A DNA stretch of 8,661 bases, from the NCBI GenBank assembly GCA_944329545.1, contig CALVIK010000083.1, positions 1-8,661 of the forward strand. Direction: 5' to 3'. A model generated the notes under the pieces. It searched no databases and was not told the DNA's origin. It saw only the letters and a list, made by a program, of their open reading frames with translations. Shown here one piece after another: positions 1 to 5,489 of the stretch. Numbering within the stretch: the stretch's first letter is position 1; each line of letters opens with the position of its first letter. The stretch comes from an uncultured Bacilli bacterium (GTDB lineage: Bacteria > Bacillota_I > Bacilli_A > RF39 > UBA660). The position numbers and the translations under genes are program-made.

Positions 1-41
1 GATCCTAAGTCTAGTGCGTCTACCAATTTCGCCACACCCGC
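1..41 (-). tRNA. tRNA-Leu (UAG), 3' half cut off by window edge
   Basis: Read on the minus strand, the 5' half is intact: acceptor arm GCGGGTG, then the leucine-type D arm with GGCGAAATTGGTAGACGC, then an anticodon loop CTTAGGA giving anticodon UAG. The window ends just after the loop, so the variable arm, T arm and 3' end are missing. It starts 6 bases after the CCA end of the upstream tRNA, so the two are almost certainly cut from one precursor. The Leu identity rests on the D-arm pattern and the anticodon. Confidence 0.88.
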
Positions 42-47
42 ATAGTA

Positions 48-124
48 TGGTGGACCCTGGTGGACTCGAACCACCGACCGTCCGGTTATGAGCCGGATGC
101 TCTAACCAACTGAGCTAAGGGTCC
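48..124 (-). tRNA. tRNA with CAU anticodon, probably tRNA-Ile2 (lysidine-modified)
   Basis: A full cloverleaf of 77 bases reads on the minus strand: acceptor GGACCCT paired with AGGGTCC, D arm TAGCTCAGTTGGTTAGAGC, anticodon stem-loop CCGGCTCATAACCGG, T arm GGTGGTTCGAGTCCACC, discriminator A and an encoded CCA at 48-50. The CAU anticodon allows initiator Met, elongator Met or Ile2. The GGACC acceptor with loop CUCAUAA resembles the Ile2 tRNAs of Bacillus and Mycoplasma, where TilS converts C34 to lysidine so that the tRNA reads AUA. The initiator form is excluded: it would have three G-C pairs at the base of the anticodon stem. Elongator Met remains possible. Confidence 0.85.
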
Positions 125-143
125 AGTTTTCTTTGACTTCTAT

Positions 144-172
144 ATAATAGCACATTACTATATTTTATGCAA
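144..172 (-). promoter_or_regulatory. Promoter of the tRNA-Ile2/tRNA-Leu cluster
   Basis: On the minus strand there is a -35 TTGCAT (167-172), a 17-base spacer and a -10 TATTAT (144-149). A TG one base upstream of the -10 makes an extended -10 element. The predicted start lies a little over ten bases before the tRNA 5' end, a spacing normal for stable RNA genes. Confidence 0.8.
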
Positions 173-198
173 TATGTTTTAAGAAAAAACCTAAAAAT

Positions 199-227
199 TT
201 GACATTTTTTATGTTTTTTAATATTAT
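199..227 (+). promoter_or_regulatory. Sigma-A promoter of the 249 gene
   Basis: A consensus -35 TTGACA (199-204) is followed by 17 bases and a -10 TATTAT (222-227). The predicted start near 234 leaves a leader of only about 15 bases before the GTG start. The tRNA promoter lies back to back on the other strand, so the 120-base gap is fully explained by two divergent promoters. Confidence 0.8.
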
Positions 228-235
228 ACTTAGCG

Positions 236-244
236 AAAGGGTGG
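236..244 (+). promoter_or_regulatory. Ribosome binding site selecting the GTG start at 249
   Basis: AAAGGGTGG sits 4 bases before GTG at 249. The next in-frame ATG lies about 45 codons downstream with no such site, so the GTG is the likely start. Confidence 0.7.
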
Positions 245-248
245 TTTT

Positions 249-1046
249 GTGTTTAAAGACTTAGAAAAATTTAAAGAAAATTTAGCATTTATTACAGAAG
301 GAGTAGCTTATATAAAACTAGATGAAAGTAAAAATCTTGAATATATTAGAATTGATAATCGTAAATTTACGAATATTAATAAAATGCCCGAACAAATTAT
401 TGAGTATAGCCAAAAAATAAGAGAAGCTGTTAAAATAATGCGTGAATTTCATTATTTAAAAGATTTACCAGTTCATATACCTGATTTTGTCATTAAATAC
501 CATCCGGCTTGGATAAAAATGCGTCAAGAAGCAGGTTTTTTAGATGATTTTATTACTGAAGGCGAAGAGCCATGTGTTAAGCAAAATGAAGTAAAAACCT
601 ATTATGAATGGTTAAGTGATACTTTTTTAGCGTTAGGGGAAAAAGAATATTATCCGGAAAAATTAAATCCTGAATCTTTAATTACTGAGAGCGTTTTTAA
701 ATCGATTATTAGACCAGAACTTGATAGTTTTAGCAAAAAAGTAAAAATAAATTATGCTGAATATTTTCATCGGGATTTTTACGCTTTTTTTCAAATTTTA
801 CAGTGGAAAAATGTTCTTGATAAAGGTGATGATGAAATTAATTTGAAACATATTCGTTATAAATTAGATAAAAATTCACATTTTCCTTTACTAGTTACGG
901 GAACTAATAAAAGACAAAAAACTTATGATTATCGTAAATTACCATCTATTTTAAGTTTTACTAAATATTTAGCTAATCAAAACCCTAAAAATACTGTTTT
1001 GAAAGAAGAAGCTAAAAAATTAGAAAAAGTAATTAGAGGCTATTAA
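249..1046 (+). CDS. Hypothetical protein, 265 aa, no recognised family
   Basis: I do not recognise this protein. It is soluble-looking and lysine-rich, with no signal peptide or membrane segment. The N-terminal part (about 1-130) is mixed and aromatic, with a segment around residues 70-95 rich in His, Pro and aromatic residues. A central segment around 165-185 is dense in Tyr/Phe with one His-Arg-Asp (FHRDFYAFF). The last 30 residues are a charged helix ending in KKLEKVIRGY. One cysteine only, so a zinc site is unlikely. The GTG start is supported by its own promoter and ribosome site. The gene stands alone, divergent from a tRNA cluster, and ends in a terminator. Base use matches its neighbours, so nothing suggests recent transfer. 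The FHRD could suggest a kinase-like HRD, but no other kinase motif is visible and I do not assign one. Confidence 0.85.
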   Translation: MFKDLEKFKENLAFITEGVAYIKLDESKNLEYIRIDNRKFTNINKMPEQIIEYSQKIREAVKIMREFHYLKDLPVHIPDFVIKYHPAWIKMRQEAGFLDDFITEGEEPCVKQNEVKTYYEWLSDTFLALGEKEYYPEKLNPESLITESVFKSIIRPELDSFSKKVKINYAEYFHRDFYAFFQILQWKNVLDKGDDEINLKHIRYKLDKNSHFPLLVTGTNKRQKTYDYRKLPSILSFTKYLANQNPKNTVLKEEAKKLEKVIRGY

Positions 1047-1057
1047 AGCCTTTTTTT
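1035..1057 (+). terminator. Intrinsic terminator with the stop codon in its loop
   Basis: Stem AGAGGCT (1035-1041) pairs with AGCCTTT (1047-1053), including one G-U pair, around a 5-base loop, and runs into seven T (1051-1057). The TAA stop of the upstream gene (1044-1046) lies in the loop. The cysS -35 element starts two bases after the T run. Confidence 0.75.
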
Positions 1058-1058
1058 G

Positions 1059-1087
1059 TTCACAACTTAAAGGAGAAATGATATAAT
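1059..1087 (+). promoter_or_regulatory. Promoter of the cysS-truB operon
   Basis: -35 TTCACA (1059-1064), 17 bases, -10 TATAAT (1082-1087), with TG at 1079-1080 making an extended -10. Predicted start near 1094. The start falls after the TTG at 1089, which argues against using that TTG. The leader of about 16 bases leaves no room for a T-box or other RNA switch. Confidence 0.85.
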
Positions 1088-1097
1088 ATTGATAGAA

Positions 1098-1105
1098 AAA
1101 GGTGA
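1098..1105 (+). promoter_or_regulatory. Ribosome binding site of cysS
   Basis: AAAGGTGA lies 4 bases before ATG at 1110. It decides for the ATG over the in-frame TTG seven codons upstream, which has no ribosome site in its expected transcript. Confidence 0.75.
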
Positions 1106-1109
1106 TATT

Positions 1110-2495
1110 ATGAAATTATATAATACAATGACTAAGCAATTTGAAGAATTTATACCACATAATGAAAAAGAAATAACTTTATATACATGTGGACCAACTG
1201 TTTATCATTATGCTCATATTGGTAATATGCGTAATTATATTTCTGAAGATATTTTAGAAAAAACTTTGAAATATTTGGGATATAATGTTAAAAGATGTAT
1301 GAATATTACGGATGTGGGGCATTTAACCAGTGATTCCGATAGTGGTGATGACAAAATGCTTAAAGGGGCTAAAAGAGAGCACACCTCAATTTTAAATATT
1401 GCGCAAAAATATACTAAAGCTTTTCAAGATGATTGTGCTAAATTGAATATTCGCTGGCCAGATATTGTGGTGCCGGCAACTTCTTGCATTAATGAATATA
1501 TTAAAATGATTGAAGTGTTACTGACTAAAGGTTTTGCTTATAAATCTGGTGGTAATGTTTATTTTGATATCACAAAATTAACGGATTATTATGTTTTAAC
1601 TAATCATAAAATAGATGAGATGGTTGTTGGTGTAAGAGAAGGTGTGCAGGAAGATAAAAATAAAAAAAATCAAGGAGACTTTGCTTTATGGTTTACTAAA
1701 TCTAAATTTTTAGAGCAAGAATTAAAATGGGAAAGCCCTTTTGGAACCGGTTATCCTGGTTGGCACCTTGAATGTAGTGCCATTGCTATTAAATATTTGG
1801 GCGAATATTTAGATATTCATTGTGGTGGTGTTGATAATATTTTCCCTCATCATACAAATGAAATTGCTCAATCTGAAGCATATTTAGGGCATAAATGGTG
1901 TCGCTATTGGTTTCATACTGAACACTTAAATGACGCTAGCGGTAAAATGAGCAAATCCAAAGGCGAATTTTTAACAGTTGAATCTTTAGTTCAAAAAGGT
2001 TATAATCCGCTTATTTTTCGGTATATGTGTTTAGCATCACATTATCGCAAGCAACTTTTGTTTGATTTTGCCAATTTAGATAATGCTCGTGAGGGGTATA
2101 ATAAACTTTTAGGAAAAATTAAAAACATCAAAAAAGAAGGGACTTTAGAAGATATTCAAAATTACCAAGATAAATTTAAAAATGCTTTGGCTGACGATTT
2201 AAACACTTCTTTAGCTTTGACTATTTTATATGATGTTATTAAATCAAATTTATCAGGGACTAGTAAATTATATTTAATTAAAGAGTTTGATAAAGTTTTA
2301 TCTTTAGATTTGTTAAAAGAAGAAAAAATTGATGAAAAATTACGCGAATATATTGAAAATCAAATAAAATTAAGAGCTGAAGCTAAAAAAAATAAAGACT
2401 ATGAAATGGCCGATAAAATTAGAGATGAATTAGCTAGTAAAAACATCATTCTTAAAGATACTAAAGAAGGTGTAACTTTTGAAATCTGGAAATAA
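1110..2495 (+). CDS. cysS: Cysteinyl-tRNA synthetase
   Basis: Class I aminoacyl-tRNA synthetase that charges tRNA-Cys with cysteine in the cytoplasm using ATP. From the ATG the protein is 461 aa, the family's usual length. The HIGH-type signature is HIGN at 36-39, preceded by the family motif TCGPTVY; KMSKS is at 279-283. The zinc ligands that bind the cysteine thiol are all present by alignment: Cys27, Cys222, His247 and Glu251. The spacing between the first two is about 14 residues longer than in E. coli, giving a lysine-rich insert near 160-190. The C-terminal part carries the helical anticodon-binding region with the typical KNKDYEMADKIRDEL motif. It is the first gene of an operon and truB overlaps its 3' end. 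Start chosen from the ribosome site and promoter; a seven-codon longer TTG form is less likely. Confidence 0.97.
   Translation: MKLYNTMTKQFEEFIPHNEKEITLYTCGPTVYHYAHIGNMRNYISEDILEKTLKYLGYNVKRCMNITDVGHLTSDSDSGDDKMLKGAKREHTSILNIAQKYTKAFQDDCAKLNIRWPDIVVPATSCINEYIKMIEVLLTKGFAYKSGGNVYFDITKLTDYYVLTNHKIDEMVVGVREGVQEDKNKKNQGDFALWFTKSKFLEQELKWESPFGTGYPGWHLECSAIAIKYLGEYLDIHCGGVDNIFPHHTNEIAQSEAYLGHKWCRYWFHTEHLNDASGKMSKSKGEFLTVESLVQKGYNPLIFRYMCLASHYRKQLLFDFANLDNAREGYNKLLGKIKNIKKEGTLEDIQNYQDKFKNALADDLNTSLALTILYDVIKSNLSGTSKLYLIKEFDKVLSLDLLKEEKIDEKLREYIENQIKLRAEAKKNKDYEMADKIRDELASKNIILKDTKEGVTFEIWK
2467..2472 (+). promoter_or_regulatory. Ribosome binding site selecting the TTG start of truB
   Basis: AAGGTG inside the end of cysS lies 6 bases before TTG at 2479. 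No ATG exists before the conserved N-terminal motif of TruB, so this TTG is the only start that keeps the domain whole. Confidence 0.7.
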
Positions 2496-3327
2496 CGGTC
2501 TTATTGTTGTTAATAAACCGGCTAATTATACTAGTAGAGATATTGTTAATATTGTTTCTAAAAAATTGCAAATAAAAAAAGTAGGGCATACAGGAACTTT
2601 AGATCCTTTAGCGACAGGGGTTTTAGTTATTACTATTGGAACGGCTACTAAGTTATGTGAGTTATTAACTAGTGAAAAAAAAGAATATATAGCGGAAGTT
2701 GTTTTAGGTTTGCATACGGATACTCTAGATATAACAGGAAATGTTTTAAAGGAAGATTATAAGTATATTTCTGCTGAAATTATTGAAAATGTTTTAGCAA
2801 ATTTTAAAACAACTTATAATCAAGAAGTTCCTTTATATTCAGCAGTAAAGGTAAATGGAAAAAAACTTTATGAATATGCCAGAAGTGGGGAAAAAGTAAT
2901 TTTGCCGAAAAAAAAAGTTACAATTTATGATATAAAATTACTTAATTATTGCTATACAGACAAAGTTACTTTTACTTTTAAATGTACTGTTAGTAAAGGC
3001 ACTTATATTCGTTCTTTAATTCGGGATATAGCATTAAAATTAAATACTTATGGAACAATGAAAAATCTTACAAGAACGGCTCAAGGTAGTTTTACTTTAG
3101 ATAAGGCCATTTCTTTAACAGATATTGAAAAAGGTAATTTCAAAATTTTAAAAATAAGCGATTTTTTAAATATTCCTAAACAAAAAGTTGATGATGATTT
3201 AAAATTTAAGATAATAAATGGTCAAATGTTAAAAAATAAGCAATTAATTTTGTATTTAGATAAAAATAATAACCCTTTAGCTATTTATAAAGATGGTAAA
3301 GTATTTAAAATGTTATATGAAAAGTGA
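2479..3327 (+). CDS. truB: tRNA pseudouridine(55) synthase
   Basis: Isomerises U55 in the T loop of nearly all tRNAs to pseudouridine. The 282-aa protein shows the TruB order of motifs: GLIVVNKPANYTS at 7-19, then GHTGTLDPLATGVL at 36-49 with catalytic Asp42, then the KEYIAEVVLG strand near 68-77, VPLYSAVKVNGKKLYEYAR at 117-135 and the SKGTYIRSL motif near 173-181. The usual second Pro of the VPP motif is Leu here, a mild change. The C-terminal 60 residues look like a short, diverged TruB C-terminal/PUA-like domain. Translation starts at TTG inside cysS (17-base overlap) with its own ribosome site, so the two proteins are probably translationally coupled. A charging enzyme and a general tRNA modifier make a sensible pair. 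No separate promoter seen. Confidence 0.96.
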   Translation: MKSGNNGLIVVNKPANYTSRDIVNIVSKKLQIKKVGHTGTLDPLATGVLVITIGTATKLCELLTSEKKEYIAEVVLGLHTDTLDITGNVLKEDYKYISAEIIENVLANFKTTYNQEVPLYSAVKVNGKKLYEYARSGEKVILPKKKVTIYDIKLLNYCYTDKVTFTFKCTVSKGTYIRSLIRDIALKLNTYGTMKNLTRTAQGSFTLDKAISLTDIEKGNFKILKISDFLNIPKQKVDDDLKFKIINGQMLKNKQLILYLDKNNNPLAIYKDGKVFKMLYEK

Positions 3328-3339
3328 AATTTCATTTTT
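3320..3339 (+). terminator. Short hairpin over the truB stop codon
   Basis: AAAAGTGA (3320-3327) pairs with TCATTTTT (3332-3339), including one G-U pair, around the loop AATT. The TGA stop is the last part of the left arm and the right arm ends in five T. The stem is short and A-U rich, so it may act only with the larger hairpin just downstream. Confidence 0.5.
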
Positions 3340-3346
3340 GTTATAA

Positions 3347-3390
3347 AAAATAGTTTTGGTGATTTTTAATATAATTTCCAAAACTATTTT
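3347..3390. terminator. Large perfect inverted repeat, probable bidirectional terminator
   Basis: AAAATAGTTTTGG (3347-3359) and CCAAAACTATTTT (3378-3390) are exact reverse complements, 13 of 13, around an 18-base AT-rich loop that can pair further. The left arm begins with A's and the right arm ends in four T, so the hairpin could stop transcription from either side. It is the second hairpin after truB; the rest of this 147-base gap holds the next promoter. Confidence 0.65.
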
Positions 3391-3414
3391 ACACTATCCC
3401 TTTTTTTGTTAAAT

Positions 3415-3442
3415 TTGACAAAATCCCAAAAATAAGTATAAT
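3415..3442 (+). promoter_or_regulatory. Promoter of the 3475 gene
   Basis: Consensus -35 TTGACA (3415-3420), a 16-base spacer and a consensus -10 TATAAT (3437-3442). Predicted start near 3449, leader about 26 bases, with ribosome site AAAGGGGG at 3461-3468. Both boxes are perfect; only the spacer is one base short. Confidence 0.85.
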
Positions 3443-3474
3443 ATGTCTCATCAATTAAAAAAAGGGGGAAATTT

Positions 3475-4212
3475 ATGCGGACTATTGTTTTTAAAAACAA
3501 TGATAAATTAACGGAAATCGAAGAAATAGAAAGATTTAAATTATTTGATATTGATAATTTATCGAAAGAAGAATTGCAAACTTTACAAATCTTTAGAATT
3601 AATATAAAAAGAATTATTCATTATTTAGATAATCCAATTTTAAATGATTTTGTTAATAACTTAAAAGAAGCACAAAGTTATGATGAGTTTATGGATTTAT
3701 TACAAAATGTTATAAATAAAATTCAAAATAAAATTAAAGAAAGGTGGTTAATTGCTAAACTATCGGAATTAAAACCTAAAATAACTGAAAAATTAAGAGT
3801 TATTTTACCTTTAGTTATTAGCGACACTGTTTTAACTAGTTATTTTGAAAGAAAATTATATCAATGCACGCCTGAAGAGTTAGCAATTTTAGAAAAATTT
3901 AATATTACTAACGAAGGAGCGAAAATTTTATATTATTTAGATGAAAATTTTCCGCTGGCAGCTTTCCAAAATGATTTTTATGCTTTGGCTTTAAATAATG
4001 CGCAAGTAGCAACCGCCGAAGCATATAAAAGTAAAAAAGCCCATTTATGTTTTGCTTGTTTAAATGGCTATCCTAGTAAATGTGAAAAAGTAGCTGACTA
4101 TCGTAAAAAAAATCTTGACGATTATTCTTTTATTGAAGAAGGTTATCAAACCTTTAATAATGATGAATTAAAAGAGTTTAAAGTTACTAAATGTAAGCAT
4201 TTTACGAAGTGA
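3475..4212 (+). CDS. Hypothetical protein, 245 aa, with C-terminal cysteine cluster
   Basis: I do not recognise a family. The protein is soluble, with no signal peptide or membrane segment. Residues 1-110 look mainly helical and charged, with a possible helical hairpin at 55-110. A second helical block covers about 125-185. The C-terminal 55 residues carry Cys192-x2-Cys195, Cys203 and Cys240 followed by Lys-His242. This is a plausible metal site (Zn or Fe-S) of CxxC-x7-C...CxH type; Cys131 is outside it. The ATG has a strong ribosome site and a near-perfect promoter, so the gene is likely well expressed. No terminator is seen before the next gene, so some read-through into the GreA-like gene is possible. 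Given the neighbour, a transcription- or nucleic-acid-related role is imaginable but unsupported. Confidence 0.85.
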   Translation: MRTIVFKNNDKLTEIEEIERFKLFDIDNLSKEELQTLQIFRINIKRIIHYLDNPILNDFVNNLKEAQSYDEFMDLLQNVINKIQNKIKERWLIAKLSELKPKITEKLRVILPLVISDTVLTSYFERKLYQCTPEELAILEKFNITNEGAKILYYLDENFPLAAFQNDFYALALNNAQVATAEAYKSKKAHLCFACLNGYPSKCEKVADYRKKNLDDYSFIEEGYQTFNNDELKEFKVTKCKHFTK

Positions 4213-4214
4213 AT

Positions 4215-4243
4215 TTGACAAAAAAAGAAAGATATGATAGGAT
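4215..4243 (+). promoter_or_regulatory. Promoter of the GreA-like gene
   Basis: Consensus -35 TTGACA (4215-4220) begins 3 bases after the upstream stop codon. It is followed by 17 bases and -10 TAGGAT (4238-4243), strengthened by TG at 4235-4236 (extended -10). Predicted start near 4250. Confidence 0.7.
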
Positions 4244-4255
4244 AAAACGCAATTG

Positions 4256-4262
4256 AAGGGAG
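4256..4262 (+). promoter_or_regulatory. Ribosome binding site selecting ATG at 4271
   Basis: AAGGGAG lies 8 bases before ATG 4271. An in-frame TTG at 4253 overlaps this site and so cannot use it; the ATG is the start. Confidence 0.75.
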
Positions 4263-4270
4263 AAAAAATT

Positions 4271-4804
4271 ATGAGTAATGAAAGTTATAAAGTTATTTTA
4301 ACTAATTTAGAAGTAGAAAAATTAGAAACATTAGTAGAAATGACAGAAGCTAAACTGGGATATCAACAAAAAGTTTTAGAGGTGTTTAGATCTGCACAAA
4401 AATCTCCAGTAGGAGAAGATCAAATGACTCCTGATGCTGAATATGTTCGTGATGTATATGATACGGCAAAGCAACTTGATTATTATAAAGTATTACTATC
4501 TAATTACGAACTTGCAAACCCGCAAACTGACGCCGTTGAAATTGGTAGTTATGTTTCTGTATATGATAGTGGTAGTAAACAGGCGCTTAGTTTCATGATT
4601 GTTCAAGAAAATAGACTGCCAAATGGGGCTTTAGATGTTAAATTAGTATCTAAAGATGCTCCAATGGCAAGTGCTATTATGGGTAAAAAAGTTGGTGAAA
4701 GTTTTACATTTACTAAACCAAGTGGTTCTTTATCAAATGGTATCGTTACAGATATAGATAATGAATTTTGTAAAACAACAGCTAAACAAAAACAATTAGG
4801 CTAA
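4271..4804 (+). CDS. GreA/GreB-family transcription elongation factor, divergent
   Basis: Gre factors enter the RNA polymerase secondary channel and stimulate cleavage of backtracked transcripts. From ATG the protein is 177 aa, slightly longer than the usual 155-160. The C-terminal domain is clear: EIGSYVSVYD at 90-99 and VSKDAPMASAIMGKKVGESF at 126-145 match the FKBP-like Gre domain, where most members have a D-S/A-P-[LM]-G-x-A-L-x-G-K motif. Residues about 5-82 would form the N-terminal coiled coil, with the tip near 45-58. In classical GreA the tip reads GDLSENAEY, where the Asp and Glu hold the catalytic Mg2+. Here the AEY is kept (56-58) but the preceding residues are DQMTPD, so the two acidic positions become Gln and Pro; Glu49, Asp50 and Asp55 are nearby. 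It could be a GreA with a remodelled tip or a non-cleaving Gre-like regulator, so I give no symbol. Confidence 0.85.
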   Translation: MSNESYKVILTNLEVEKLETLVEMTEAKLGYQQKVLEVFRSAQKSPVGEDQMTPDAEYVRDVYDTAKQLDYYKVLLSNYELANPQTDAVEIGSYVSVYDSGSKQALSFMIVQENRLPNGALDVKLVSKDAPMASAIMGKKVGESFTFTKPSGSLSNGIVTDIDNEFCKTTAKQKQLG

Positions 4805-4822
4805 TTAATTTAGTCTTTTTTT
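4798..4822 (+). terminator. Intrinsic terminator containing the stop codon
   Basis: AGGCTAA (4798-4804) pairs with TTAGTCT (4810-4816), one G-U, around a 5-base loop, followed by six more T to 4822. The left arm ends in the TAA stop of the GreA-like gene. Confidence 0.8.
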
Positions 4823-4832
4823 ATTAATTTAA

Positions 4833-4838
4833 TATAAT
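4833..4838 (+). promoter_or_regulatory. Possible -10 element of the 4855 gene
   Basis: A consensus TATAAT lies 16 bases before the ATG, but no good -35 is found 16-18 bases upstream, where the terminator stem lies. The predicted start would sit on the ribosome site GGTGA (4844-4848), giving a leader of about 10 bases. Weak; the gene needs some promoter because a terminator precedes it. Confidence 0.4.
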
Positions 4839-4854
4839 AAAATGGTGAAATATA

Positions 4855-5457
4855 ATGAAAAAAGTTGGTATTTTGTTAAGTAAATTAGATGAAAATTTTA
4901 TTTTATATCGGCAAATAAATGATTATTTACTTAAAAATAATGTTCTTGTTTTAGCTTTTGTGCCCCCAGTTATTAATGATAAGTTAGATTATAAAAAACT
5001 TAGGAAAATAATTAATCAATTTGACGGTGTTATTTTAGAAGGTGGAAGAGACTTTGATAAATATGATTTAGAGGTAGTTAAATATCTTTATGATAATGAC
5101 ATTCCTACTTTAGGCATTTGCTTGGGGATGCAAATGATGAGCTGTTTATTTAACGGAAAAATGATTGATTTAAAAGGCCATCAAAGTAATGATAAGTATG
5201 CTCATTTCGTTTATTTAGATAAACATAGTAAATTATATAAAATATTAAAAAAACAAAAAATATTAGTTAATAGTCGTCATAAAAGTGTTATTTTAAAAAC
5301 AGATTTAAAAGTAAATGCTACTAGTAATGTTATTGAAGCTGTTAGTGATGATAATAAAAAATTTTTTATGGGTGTTCAGTGGCATCCAGAAAGTTTAGAT
5401 GATATAAATACTTATAAGTTATTTAAAGCCTTTTTTCAGGCATTGAAAAAAAACTAA
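4855..5457 (+). CDS. Class I glutamine amidotransferase-like hydrolase (peptidase C26 type)
   Basis: Cytoplasmic enzyme of the class I glutamine amidotransferase fold, closest by motif to the gamma-glutamyl-gamma-aminobutyrate hydrolase (PuuD, peptidase C26) branch. Visible motifs in order: DGVILEGGRDFDKY at 57-70 (the GG oxyanion region), nucleophile elbow GICLGMQ at 87-93 with Cys89, VNSRHKSVI at 138-146 (compare VNSxHxQ of PuuD-like enzymes) and GVQWHPES at 173-180 with His177 and Glu179 completing the triad. At 200 aa it is about 40-50 residues shorter than most C26 proteins and has no synthetase domain or partner gene nearby. It should therefore be a free-standing hydrolase of a gamma-glutamyl compound. 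The exact substrate cannot be read from sequence. No terminator is seen before tgt, whose promoter begins inside the end of this gene. Confidence 0.88.
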   Translation: MKKVGILLSKLDENFILYRQINDYLLKNNVLVLAFVPPVINDKLDYKKLRKIINQFDGVILEGGRDFDKYDLEVVKYLYDNDIPTLGICLGMQMMSCLFNGKMIDLKGHQSNDKYAHFVYLDKHSKLYKILKKQKILVNSRHKSVILKTDLKVNATSNVIEAVSDDNKKFFMGVQWHPESLDDINTYKLFKAFFQALKKN

Positions 5458-5471
5458 TTTTCATATATAAT
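5443..5471 (+). promoter_or_regulatory. Promoter of tgt
   Basis: -35 TTGAAA (5443-5448) inside the last codons of the upstream gene, 17 bases, -10 TATAAT (5466-5471). The predicted start near 5478 almost touches the ribosome site GTGGTGA (5477-5483), so the leader would be only about 12 bases. Confidence 0.75.
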
Positions 5472-5489
5472 TTACTGTGGTGACGAAAA

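Noticed and set aside
761..790. HRD in the 265-aa protein as a kinase catalytic loop
   Set aside because: No glycine loop, no Lys/Glu pair and no DFG-like motif follow; three residues are not evidence.
1089..1109. Seven-codon N-terminal extension of cysS from a TTG
   Set aside because: The predicted transcript begins near 1094, after this TTG, and the ribosome site AAAGGTGA serves ATG 1110. The shorter protein also matches the family length.
4253..4270. Six-codon extension of the GreA-like protein from a TTG
   Set aside because: The codons are the ribosome binding site of ATG 4271, and no ribosome site lies before the TTG.
5428..5441. Hairpin GCCT-N6-AGGC near the end of the 4855 gene
   Set aside because: Only 4 pairs, inside coding sequence, and no T run follows on either strand; not a terminator.
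5444..5463. Inverted repeat TGAAAA...TTTTCA between the 4855 gene and tgt
   Set aside because: Six A/T-rich pairs overlapping the tgt promoter with no T run; expected by chance in such AT-rich DNA.
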